Source: Achromobacter spanius (GTDB lineage Bacteria; Pseudomonadota; Gammaproteobacteria; Burkholderiales; Burkholderiaceae_B). From it: 64,000 bases of DNA. This document shows positions 1 through 6,842 of the stretch, one piece after another. Position numbers and translations under genes: made by a program. The notes below the pieces were generated by a model, which saw only the letters and a list, made by a program, of their open reading frames with translations, did no database searches and was not told the DNA's origin. Where the stretch lies: NCBI RefSeq assembly GCF_003994415.1, contig NZ_CP034689.1, positions 62,001-126,000 on the forward strand, given 5' to 3'. Positions within the stretch are counted from its first letter, which is position 1; each line of letters begins with the position of its first letter.

Positions 1-531
1 CTGCGCGGTCAGGACATGGTGCAGGCCGTGCGCCCCTGGGTGCAACAAGACGAGCTGGACACGCTTGCCGGTTGCCGCAATGTGCCGGATGCGCTGCTCA
101 TGGCCATCAACCGCGACCTGGCCGGCTGTCTGCGGCGCGGCGAACTCAGCGACATTCTCTACCAGGCGCTGACCCAGCGGGTGGCGCAGTGCGCCGCCAT
201 CCAGGCTGCCTGCGAACGCATCAAGTTCACGCCCTGTCCGTTTGCCTATTCGCTGCTGCTGCATCGCACGGCATGGCTGTTCTGCCTGCTGCTGCCTTTC
301 GGCCTGGTGGGCACGCTGGAATATCTGACGCCCGTGGCGGTCACCATCATCGCCTACACCTTCTTCGGACTGGATGCCTTGGGCGACGAGCTGGAAGACC
401 CGTTCGGCCTGGAAGAGAACGACCTGCCGCTGTCGGCCCTGGCGCGCGTGATCGAGATCGACCTGCTGGAAGGCCTGGGCGTGCGCCCGTTGCCGGACGC
501 CGCGGTGCCTGAAGACTTCATCCTGCGCTGA
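1..531 (+). CDS. Bestrophin-family anion channel, C-terminal part (5' end outside window)
   Basis: The frame is open from base 1, so the start lies upstream; about 176 codons are visible and end with TGA. Two hydrophobic segments (around TAWLFCLLLPFGLVG and LTPVAVTIIAYTFFG) are followed by DELEDPFG, which matches the conserved acidic cluster plus DPFG of bestrophins and bacterial bestrophin-like (UPF0187/YneE) proteins. Those proteins are pentameric inner-membrane chloride or cation channels. The C-terminal tail ELLEGLGV-type region is typical of the bacterial branch. The next gene converges on it with only 7 bases between the stop codons. Function in this organism is inferred from family only. 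Confidence 0.85.
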   Translation: MRGQDMVQAVRPWVQQDELDTLAGCRNVPDALLMAINRDLAGCLRRGELSDILYQALTQRVAQCAAIQAACERIKFTPCPFAYSLLLHRTAWLFCLLLPFGLVGTLEYLTPVAVTIIAYTFFGLDALGDELEDPFGLEENDLPLSALARVIEIDLLEGLGVRPLPDAAVPEDFILR

Positions 532-538
532 TGGCTGC

Positions 539-1009
539 CTAGCCCACGGGCCCCGTCAGCGGCAGCATGGTTTCTTTCAGGCGGCGCAGCACAAAGCACG
601 ACTTGCTGTGGCGTATGCCGGGGATGCGGTAAAGCTGTTCGCGCAGCAGGCGTTCGTAGTCGCGGGTGTCGCGCACGGCGATGCGGATGTAATAGTCGTA
701 GTCGCCCGACACCAGAAACGCTTCCAGCACCTCGGGTATGGCCGCCAGGGCGCGGCCGAACTCGTAGAGCGTTTCTTCGCTGTGGCTTTCCAGCGTGACG
801 TGGACGATGACCGTGTCCATGAAGCCCAGGCTGGCCGGATCGATGTCCACGGTGTAGCCGCGGATGACCCCGGCGCCCTCCATGCGCTTGATGCGGTTCC
901 AGCACGGGGTGGACGACAGCCCCACCGCCGCGCCGATTTCATTCAGGCTGGCGCGCGCGTTGTCCTGCAAGACCTTCAAAATGGCCAGATCAAACTTGTC
1001 CAGGTTCAT
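539..1009 (-). CDS. Lrp/AsnC-family transcriptional regulator
   Basis: The product is 156 aa, the usual length for Lrp/AsnC proteins. An N-terminal winged helix-turn-helix (about residues 5-50, containing LNEIGAAVGLSSTPCWNRIK) precedes a RAM ligand-binding/oligomerisation domain (about 65-145, including VSGDYDYYIRI). I chose the ATG at 1009, giving MNLDKFD, because the longer open frame upstream has no family similarity. It is divergent from the acetolactate synthase gene at 1112. A perfect 9-bp inverted repeat sits directly upstream of its start, so autoregulation and control of the neighbour by a branched-chain or related amino acid is a reasonable inference. The ligand cannot be read from sequence. 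Confidence 0.93.
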   Translation of the reverse strand: MNLDKFDLAILKVLQDNARASLNEIGAAVGLSSTPCWNRIKRMEGAGVIRGYTVDIDPASLGFMDTVIVHVTLESHSEETLYEFGRALAAIPEVLEAFLVSGDYDYYIRIAVRDTRDYERLLREQLYRIPGIRHSKSCFVLRRLKETMLPLTGPVG

Positions 1010-1011
1010 TT

Positions 1012-1035
1012 TCTTTGATTCCTCAAAATCAAAGA
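1012..1035. promoter_or_regulatory. Inverted repeat, candidate Lrp-type operator
   Basis: TCTTTGATT (1012-1020) and AATCAAAGA (1027-1035) form a perfect 9-bp inverted repeat with a 6-base spacer; TTCAT (1006-1010) and ATGAA (1035-1039) extend the symmetry. It starts 3 bp upstream of the regulator's ATG, in an AT-rich 100-bp divergent promoter region shared with the acetolactate synthase gene. Lrp-family regulators usually bind such dyads in their own promoter; binding here is inferred. Confidence 0.5.
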
Positions 1036-1111
1036 TGAATTTACTCTGGATGGCCCTGATTAGTAGAAAAGAAGATAAAAATTCTTCGCCGCTCCGAATA
1101 AGATAGATAGC

Positions 1112-2929
1112 ATGAACGATCGCCTGCACCCCACCGCCACCGCCGCGCTTGCCGCCACTGAAACCCCCCCTGCAAACGGGGCCAAGATTCTGCTGGACAC
1201 CTTGATTGCGAACGGGGTCGACACGGTCTTTGGTTACCCCGGCGGCGCGGTCCTGCCGCTGTACGACGCCCTGTATGCCGAGCCGCGCTTGCGCCACGTG
1301 CTGGTGCGCCACGAACAGGCCGCCGTGCATGCCGCCGAAGGCTACGCCCGCACCACGGGCCGCACGGGCGTGGTGTTCGTGACCTCGGGCCCCGGCATGG
1401 CCAACACCACGTCGGGCCTGTTGGATGCGATGTGCGATTCGATTCCGGTGCTGTGCGTCAGCGGTCAGGTGGCCACGGCCGCCATCGGCACCGACGCATT
1501 TCAAGAGTGCGACGCCATCGGCATTTCGCGTTCCGTCACAAAGTGGAATACCCAGATCCGCGCCGTGGACGACGTGGCCAATGTGGTGGCGCGTGCATTT
1601 GAATTGACCCGCCAGGGCCGCCCCGGCCCGGTGTTGGTGGACTTTCCGAAAGACGTGCAACTGGCGGTGCCGCGCGACGCGGATGACGATGTGCCGGGTT
1701 TGCCGTCGCAGCAAAAGCTGGCCGCGCTGCGCGCGCGCCGGCAGTCCGGCAAGCTGGCGGCCAAGCTGCCGCAGTCGGCCGTGCGCCGCGCCGCTGCGCT
1801 GATCGCCCAGGCCAAGCGGCCCATCTTCTACGGCGGGGGCGGCCTGATCAATGCCGGCCCGGAAGCCTGCGAGGCGTTCACCGACCTGGTCCGCCACACC
1901 GGCGCGCCCTGCACCCTGACGCTGATGGGGCTGGGCGCCTTCCCCGCGTCCGACCCGCAGTTTGTGGGCATGCTGGGCATGCACGGCACGGTCGAGGCCA
2001 ACCTGGCCATGCATAACTCAGATCTGGTGGTATGCATTGGCGCCCGGTTCGATGACCGCATCACCGGCAAGCTGTCCGAGTTCTGCCCGCATGCGCGCAA
2101 GATCCATATCGACATCGACCCCGCTTCCATCAACAAGGTGGTGCGCGTGGACGTGGCGCTGGTGGGCGACTGCCTGCCGCTGGTGCGCGCGCTGCGCGCC
2201 GAAATGGGCGATGCGCCGTTGGACGCCGCGCGGCTGGCCCCCTGGTTCAAGCGTATTGATACGTGGCGCGCGCAGGACTGCCTGGGCTTCACGCCCGCCG
2301 CCGATGCGATCCTTCCGCAGCACCTGATGGCAAGCCTGAACGCCGCGCTGGCCGACCGCGATGCGATCGTCTCCACCGACGTGGGCCAGCATCAGATGTG
2401 GGCCGCGCAATACCTGCGTTTCGACAAGCCGAACCGTTGGCTGACGTCGGGTGGCGCGGGCACGATGGGCTACGGCGTGCCGGCCGCGATTGGCGCGCAG
2501 GTGGCGCATCCGGACAAGACGGTGGTGTGCGTCAGCGGCGATGCGTCGGTGTTGATGAACATTCAGGAACTGTCCACCGCCATGCAGCACGAAACGCCGG
2601 TGAAGGTCGTGTTGTGCAATAACGGCTACATGGGCATGGTGCGCCAGTGGCAAGAGCTGATCCATGGCGGGCGGTATAGCCACAGCTATAACGCGTCATT
2701 GCCCGATTTTGTAGCGCTGGCGCGCGCGTTCGGCTGGGGCGCGGCGCGCGTGGATGATCCGGCAAAGCTGGACGCGGCGCTGGCCGAATGTTTGGCGCAC
2801 GATGGTCCTTACTTTTTGGACGTGGCGGTGACGGCGCAGGAAAATTGCTTTCCGATGATGCCTGCGGGGCACGGGCATCAGAAGATGATGCTGGCCGAAG
2901 GGGTTTGGTATCAGGACGAGACGACCTGA
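1112..2929 (+). CDS. ilvB: Acetolactate synthase large (catalytic) subunit, orphan
   Basis: The 605-aa product is a TPP-dependent acetohydroxyacid synthase, condensing two pyruvates to 2-acetolactate, or pyruvate with 2-oxobutyrate, in branched-chain amino-acid synthesis. Visible are the N-terminal TPP-binding domain with the catalytic Glu in VRHEQAAVHAAEGYA (about residue 67), the central FAD-binding domain, and the C-terminal TPP motif running from GDASVLMN (about 476) to VVLCNN (about 503). The tail GHGHQKMMLAEGVW is typical of biosynthetic enzymes. Unlike the standard ilvBN arrangement, no ilvN regulatory-subunit gene follows; a repeat region and a convergent SDR gene do. Its divergent neighbour is an Lrp-family regulator. 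It may be a second isozyme. Confidence 0.9.
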   Translation: MNDRLHPTATAALAATETPPANGAKILLDTLIANGVDTVFGYPGGAVLPLYDALYAEPRLRHVLVRHEQAAVHAAEGYARTTGRTGVVFVTSGPGMANTTSGLLDAMCDSIPVLCVSGQVATAAIGTDAFQECDAIGISRSVTKWNTQIRAVDDVANVVARAFELTRQGRPGPVLVDFPKDVQLAVPRDADDDVPGLPSQQKLAALRARRQSGKLAAKLPQSAVRRAAALIAQAKRPIFYGGGGLINAGPEACEAFTDLVRHTGAPCTLTLMGLGAFPASDPQFVGMLGMHGTVEANLAMHNSDLVVCIGARFDDRITGKLSEFCPHARKIHIDIDPASINKVVRVDVALVGDCLPLVRALRAEMGDAPLDAARLAPWFKRIDTWRAQDCLGFTPAADAILPQHLMASLNAALADRDAIVSTDVGQHQMWAAQYLRFDKPNRWLTSGGAGTMGYGVPAAIGAQVAHPDKTVVCVSGDASVLMNIQELSTAMQHETPVKVVLCNNGYMGMVRQWQELIHGGRYSHSYNASLPDFVALARAFGWGAARVDDPAKLDAALAECLAHDGPYFLDVAVTAQENCFPMMPAGHGHQKMMLAEGVWYQDETT

Positions 2930-2943
2930 GTTTTTGGCGGGGG

Positions 2944-3008
2944 TGATGGGTTCGCGCGATGGGCGTGACCGTGCGCGGCGAGATGATTTCGCGCTGCACC
3001 CATCCTAC
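2944..3008 (-). repeat. Dispersed ~67-bp repeat, copy R1 (inverted)
   Basis: On the minus strand this begins GTAGGATGGGTGCAGCGCG and ends CGCGCGAACCCATCA. It is 65 bp long. The ends are complementary (GATGGGT / ACCCATC), so the unit can fold into a hairpin. It lies downstream of the acetolactate synthase gene and is paired with copy R2 in opposite orientation 63 bp away. Confidence 0.85.
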
Positions 3009-3071
3009 GGAGGTGGCGCACGGCATTCGCCGTGCGATGACGCGGCGTTGTGAACGACCGTCGTTGTCTCT

Positions 3072-3138
3072 GTAGGATGGGTGAAGCGCGCACCGGTCTA
3101 ACTGTTCCACGATGCCCGCGTTCGCGCGCAACCCATCA
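3072..3138 (+). repeat. Dispersed ~67-bp repeat, copy R2 (direct)
   Basis: Begins GTAGGATGGGTGAAGCGCG and ends TTCGCGCGCAACCCATCA, 67 bp. The outer 15-20 bases match the other copies while the central 20-25 bases differ. R1 and R2 together fill most of the 232-bp gap between the two convergent genes at 2929 and 3162. Confidence 0.85.
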
Positions 3139-3161
3139 TCGCCACAAAAACGCCCATCACC

Positions 3162-3941
3162 TCAAAACTGAATCGACAACCCCCCATCCACCACCAACAC
3201 GTGCCCGTTCACATACGACGCCGCTGGTGACGCCAAAAACACCGCCGCCCCGGCGATTTCCTCGGGCTCACCCCACCGCCCCGTCGGATTGCGCGCCGCA
3301 ATACGCGGACCGAAATTCGGGTCCGCCACCATGGCCGCGTTCGTCTCGGTGGCGAACGTACCCGGCGCGATCGCGTTGCTGGTGATGTGGTGGCCGCCGA
3401 ACTCCGCCGCCAATGCCCGCACCATGCCTGTCAGGCCCTGCTTGGCGGCGGGATAGACGGCGTCGCCTGCGCGCGCCAGCTCGCCCACCACTGACGTGAT
3501 GGCGATCAGGCGGCCGCCGCCCTGGCGCATCATGCGCTCGGCGGCGAACTTCGCCAACAGCATGCCGGCCACCAGATCCGTATCGATCAAGTCGCGGATT
3601 TCGGCGGGGCTGGTGTCACGCAGCGTCTTGCGGTTGCGGGCGCCCACGTTGTTCACCAGCACGTCCAGCCGGCCATGTTCGTCGTCAATGCGCCGGAACG
3701 CGCGTTCCATGTCGGCATCGTCGCTGACATCGAAGGGCAAGGCATGTGCGTCCAAACCCGCGCTGGTCAGCTCGGCCACGGCGGCGTCCACGGACGCGCC
3801 GTTGCGGCCGTTGATCAAGACACGCGCGCCGCAACCCGCCAACGCGCGCGCAATGCAAAAGCCCAGCCCGCGCGCGGACCCGGTCACCAGCGCGACCTGT
3901 CCGGTCAAGTCGAAGTTACGCAGATATGGAAGTGTGCTCAT
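3162..3941 (-). CDS. SDR-family NAD(P)-dependent oxidoreductase
   Basis: The product is a 259-aa classical short-chain dehydrogenase. It has the dinucleotide-binding motif TGSARGLG (residues 20-27), NNVG (97-100), catalytic Ser150 and the Tyr163-x-x-x-Lys167 pair in YPAAK. The sequence resembles gluconate 5-dehydrogenase or 3-oxoacyl reductase-like SDRs; the substrate cannot be assigned. ATG at 3941 is preferred to the TTG one codon upstream. It is the last gene of the leftward set: substrate-binding protein, ATPase, permease, SDR, with a 25-bp gap from the permease. This suggests it acts on the imported compound. Confidence 0.9.
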   Translation of the reverse strand: MSTLPYLRNFDLTGQVALVTGSARGLGFCIARALAGCGARVLINGRNGASVDAAVAELTSAGLDAHALPFDVSDDADMERAFRRIDDEHGRLDVLVNNVGARNRKTLRDTSPAEIRDLIDTDLVAGMLLAKFAAERMMRQGGGRLIAITSVVGELARAGDAVYPAAKQGLTGMVRALAAEFGGHHITSNAIAPGTFATETNAAMVADPNFGPRIAARNPTGRWGEPEEIAGAAVFLASPAASYVNGHVLVVDGGLSIQF

Positions 3942-3966
3942 CAATGATGCCCCGATTTTTTCATCG

Positions 3967-4821
3967 TCATTCCCTGAACTCCGGCGCCCAATGCAAGAGC
4001 CGCCGTTCCAGCCAGGTCACACAATAAACCAACACAATGCCCACGATGGACAGCAGCGTCACGGCCGCGAACATGTCGGTGGCGTTCAGCGTGGCCAGCG
4101 CGGTGATCATCAAATACCCCATGCCCGTGGTGGACCCGACGAACTCGGCCAGCACCACGCCGATCAGCGCGAAGCTGATGGCATTGGGCAAGGCGGCAAA
4201 CGTCCAGGCCGCTGCGGTCGGGATGCGCACACGCCACAGGATCTGGCGCGGCGAGCCGCCCAGCGTGCGGCAGAAGTCGACCAGTTCGCGTTCCACGCTG
4301 CGCCCGCCCTTGTAGGTGTTGAAGAACACCAGGAAGAACACCACGAACCACGACGTCACCACCTTGGACGCCAGCCCTAGGCCGAAGAACATGGTGATGA
4401 GCGGCACGAAGGCGATGCGCGGCATGGAATTGAACGCCACGATGAAGGGGTTGAACACGTCGGCCAGAAAGCGGCTGCGGCTGAGTGTCATGCCGACGAT
4501 GAAGCCGCTGCCCACGCCCACCACCAGCCCCACCATCGTGGCTTGCAAGGTCAGCCAAAGATGCGGCCAGACCGAGCGCGGGCCGGGCTGCATCCATTCC
4601 CAAAGCCGCACCGCCACGCGCGACGGTTGGCTGATGAAGAAGGGGTCGAACAGGGTGTTTTGCGTGAACCAGGGAATGCGTGTCAGCGTTTCCCACGAGC
4701 CCAGAATGACGGCAAGAATCAGCACTTGCCACAAGGTGATGCGAACGCGGCGCTTGACGCCGGCGCGGCGGTCCAGCCGCAGCTGGTCCTGCAGCGAATC
4801 GGAAGTTTCAGTTGAAATCAT
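3967..4821 (-). CDS. ABC transporter permease, NitT/TauT (SsuC/TauC-like) type
   Basis: The 284-aa inner-membrane protein starts at ATG 4821 (MISTETSDS). Hydrophobic segments fit six transmembrane helices. The cytoplasmic EAA loop is visible as VDFCRTLGGSPRQILWRVRIP, the site where the ATPase docks. Family members import nitrate, taurine, sulfonates, riboflavin or pyrimidine precursors. It lies 13 bp downstream of the ATPase gene and upstream of the SDR, on the same strand. The substrate is unknown. Confidence 0.93.
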   Translation of the reverse strand: MISTETSDSLQDQLRLDRRAGVKRRVRITLWQVLILAVILGSWETLTRIPWFTQNTLFDPFFISQPSRVAVRLWEWMQPGPRSVWPHLWLTLQATMVGLVVGVGSGFIVGMTLSRSRFLADVFNPFIVAFNSMPRIAFVPLITMFFGLGLASKVVTSWFVVFFLVFFNTYKGGRSVERELVDFCRTLGGSPRQILWRVRIPTAAAWTFAALPNAISFALIGVVLAEFVGSTTGMGYLMITALATLNATDMFAAVTLLSIVGIVLVYCVTWLERRLLHWAPEFRE

Positions 4822-4834
4822 GGTGCGAATCGGA

Positions 4835-5605
4835 TCAGGCGGCGGCACGGAACTGCTGGCCCAGCACGCTCCAGAGGCTTTGCACGTGAGAGACGAACTG
4901 CGGCGTTTCGCGCAAGGTGAAGACGTCGCGTGGATGCGGGATGCGGATGCGCTCGTCCAGCAGCACGCGGCTGGGCGGGCCAGACAGCACCACCACGCGG
5001 TCAGACAGCAGGATGGCTTCGTCCAGATCATGCGTGACCATCACGATGGTCTGGCCCAGCTTGCGCCAGATCTCCATCAGTTCGCGATGCAGGTGCGTCT
5101 TGGTGTGCGTGTCCAGCGCGCCGAAGGGCTCGTCCAGCAGCAGGATGCGCGGCTCCACCGCCAGGCTCATCAAGAGCGCCACGCGCCGCCGCATGCCGCC
5201 CGATAGCTGATGCGGAAAGGCGTCGGCAAAGGCGCTCAGGTGGCCTAGTTCCAGCAGTTCGGCCACGCGGCGTTCGATCTTGTCGGCCGCCACGCCCTGG
5301 AACTTCAGCCCCAGCGCCACGTTCTTCTTCACGCTGAACCAAGGCAGCAGCGTGTCTTTCTGAAAGATGTAGCCCAGCGCGGGCGGCACCTGCCCGTCGA
5401 CTACCCGGCCGTCTACTTGGATCGTGCCCGTAGTGGGGCGCAGAAAGCCCGCGATCATGTTCAAGAGCGTGCTCTTGCCGCATCCCGAGGGGCCGACGAT
5501 GGAAACGAATTCGCCCGCCTCGATCGTCAGGCTGACCTCGCCCACCGCGTGCGTCGTGCCCTGGCGGGTTTGGTACGCCTTGCCAACCTTGTCCAGCGTA
5601 ATCAT
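4835..5605 (-). CDS. ABC transporter ATP-binding protein, NitT/TauT type
   Basis: The 256-aa ATPase has Walker A GPSGCGKST (38-46), a Q-loop around FQKD, signature LSGGM (134-138), Walker B ILLLDEP and H-loop His192 (THD). A start at 5605 (MITLDKVG) places the protein N-terminus where the family's begins, and the ATG overlaps the TGA of the upstream binding-protein gene by one base (TGATG). That supports translational coupling. It energises the permease at 3967-4821. Confidence 0.94.
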   Translation of the reverse strand: MITLDKVGKAYQTRQGTTHAVGEVSLTIEAGEFVSIVGPSGCGKSTLLNMIAGFLRPTTGTIQVDGRVVDGQVPPALGYIFQKDTLLPWFSVKKNVALGLKFQGVAADKIERRVAELLELGHLSAFADAFPHQLSGGMRRRVALLMSLAVEPRILLLDEPFGALDTHTKTHLHRELMEIWRKLGQTIVMVTHDLDEAILLSDRVVVLSGPPSRVLLDERIRIPHPRDVFTLRETPQFVSHVQSLWSVLGQQFRAAA

Positions 5606-6663
5606 CAAAGGCCCCGCGCTTTGCGCACGAAGCTCATGTTCACGCACTTGGCGTAAGGCACGGTCTTGATCTCGTCGTTCGAGAACTGGCGGCCGTCGCC
5701 CATAATGGCCGTCATGCGGTTGTAGGCGTCTTCGGTGATGAGGTTGTCTTTCAAGAACACCGTGTCTTTGTAGACGCCCAGTGTCTTTTCGATGGCGGCG
5801 CGCGGAAAGGCGCTGAGGTAGTCGTCATAGATGACATCGGTAACGCCCGCGGCGCTGTTGGCGGTGATGAAGTCTTGCGCCTTGACCATGGCGGTCACAA
5901 AGGCCTGCACCACTTCCGGCCGCTTCTGGATGGTGTCTTCAAGCGTCAGCGCGGCAATGCCCGGCACGTCGCCGCCCATGAATTCGTTCCATGAACTTTC
6001 GGTGGTGGCGTCGAATATTGGCACGCCCCAGCCTTCCTGGCGGGCCTGTTCCATCATGGACATGGTGGCCATGCTGGCGGAAACCGAACCCGTCTTCAGC
6101 GCGCCCAGCATCGTGGCCAGGTCGCCCAGCGGACGGATGTCGACCTTGTCGGCCACGCCGGCCTTTTGCATCAGGTACAGCGCCATCAGCCAGGTGCTGG
6201 ACTGCGGTTGCGTGGCGCCCACGCGCTTGCCGGCCAGGTCCTTCAGCGACTTGATCTTGCCGCTGTCGAAGTCTTCGCGGCGCACGATGATGTTGGCGTA
6301 GGTCAGCTTGCGGTCAAAGCCGAACACCAGCGTGGCGGCCTTGCCGGCGATGGTCAGCGCGGGGGCGGCCGTGGCGGCGGTGGCGCCGAACACGATCTGG
6401 CCCGCCGCCAGCAACTGGTTGGTGCGCGGGCCGCTTTGCGAATTCAGGTATTCAACGTCCAGCCCGCCTTCGCCGAAGTAGCCCTTTTTCAAGGCCACGT
6501 AGCCCGCCGCGAAGAAGGGGTCGATGCTGCCTTGCCCGTAGGCCACGCGGCCCAGCTTGGGCTGGGCGAAGGCGATGCGGCCATCAAGCAGGCTAACGCC
6601 GGCCAAGGCCCCGGCGGCGGTCAGCATGCGGCGGCGGGTGGTGAAGCGGGGGCTATGGGTCAT
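5605..6663 (-). CDS. ABC transporter substrate-binding protein, NMT1/THI5-like
   Basis: The 352-aa periplasmic protein has an N-terminal signal with RRRMLTAAG followed by a hydrophobic stretch ending near AFA. The twin arginines suggest Tat export, though Sec is possible. The mature part (YGQGSIDPFFAAGYVALKKG, LLAAGQI, LAGKRVGATQPQSSTWL) fits the NMT1/SsuA/TauA fold that binds small organonitrogen or organosulfur compounds. It is first in the leftward operon with ATPase, permease and SDR. The ligand cannot be deduced. Confidence 0.92.
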   Translation of the reverse strand: MTHSPRFTTRRRMLTAAGALAGVSLLDGRIAFAQPKLGRVAYGQGSIDPFFAAGYVALKKGYFGEGGLDVEYLNSQSGPRTNQLLAAGQIVFGATAATAAPALTIAGKAATLVFGFDRKLTYANIIVRREDFDSGKIKSLKDLAGKRVGATQPQSSTWLMALYLMQKAGVADKVDIRPLGDLATMLGALKTGSVSASMATMSMMEQARQEGWGVPIFDATTESSWNEFMGGDVPGIAALTLEDTIQKRPEVVQAFVTAMVKAQDFITANSAAGVTDVIYDDYLSAFPRAAIEKTLGVYKDTVFLKDNLITEDAYNRMTAIMGDGRQFSNDEIKTVPYAKCVNMSFVRKARGL

Positions 6664-6737
6664 GTCGTCCTCGGTTGAGTTTGGGTGTTGCTGTTTTGGG
6701 GTAGACGATAACGCAGGGGGTCGGGGGGCAACAATGG

Positions 6738-6765
6738 AAAACGCCCGGTGGGGCCGGGCGTTTTT
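6738..6765. terminator. Bidirectional intrinsic terminator downstream of topB
   Basis: ACGCCCGG (6741-6748) pairs with CCGGGCGT (6754-6761) around a TGGGG loop, flanked by AAAA on the left and TTTTT on the right. It therefore reads as a terminator on both strands. It lies about 75 bp beyond the topB stop, with repeat copy R3 between them. Confidence 0.8.
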
Positions 6766-6776
6766 GGGGGTGTGTG

Positions 6777-6842
6777 TGATGGGTTACGCGCGTTCTGCGG
6801 TTGGGTTCTTCTTTCCGGGTTATCGCGCTTCACCCATCCTAC
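6777..6842 (-). repeat. Dispersed ~67-bp repeat, copy R3 (overlaps topB stop)
   Basis: On the minus strand it starts GTAGGATGGGTGAAGCGCG at 6842 and ends CGCGTAACCCATCA at 6777. The TAG at the start of the repeat (minus-strand bases 6841-6839) is the stop codon of topB, so the repeat boundary coincides with the gene end. Confidence 0.85.
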
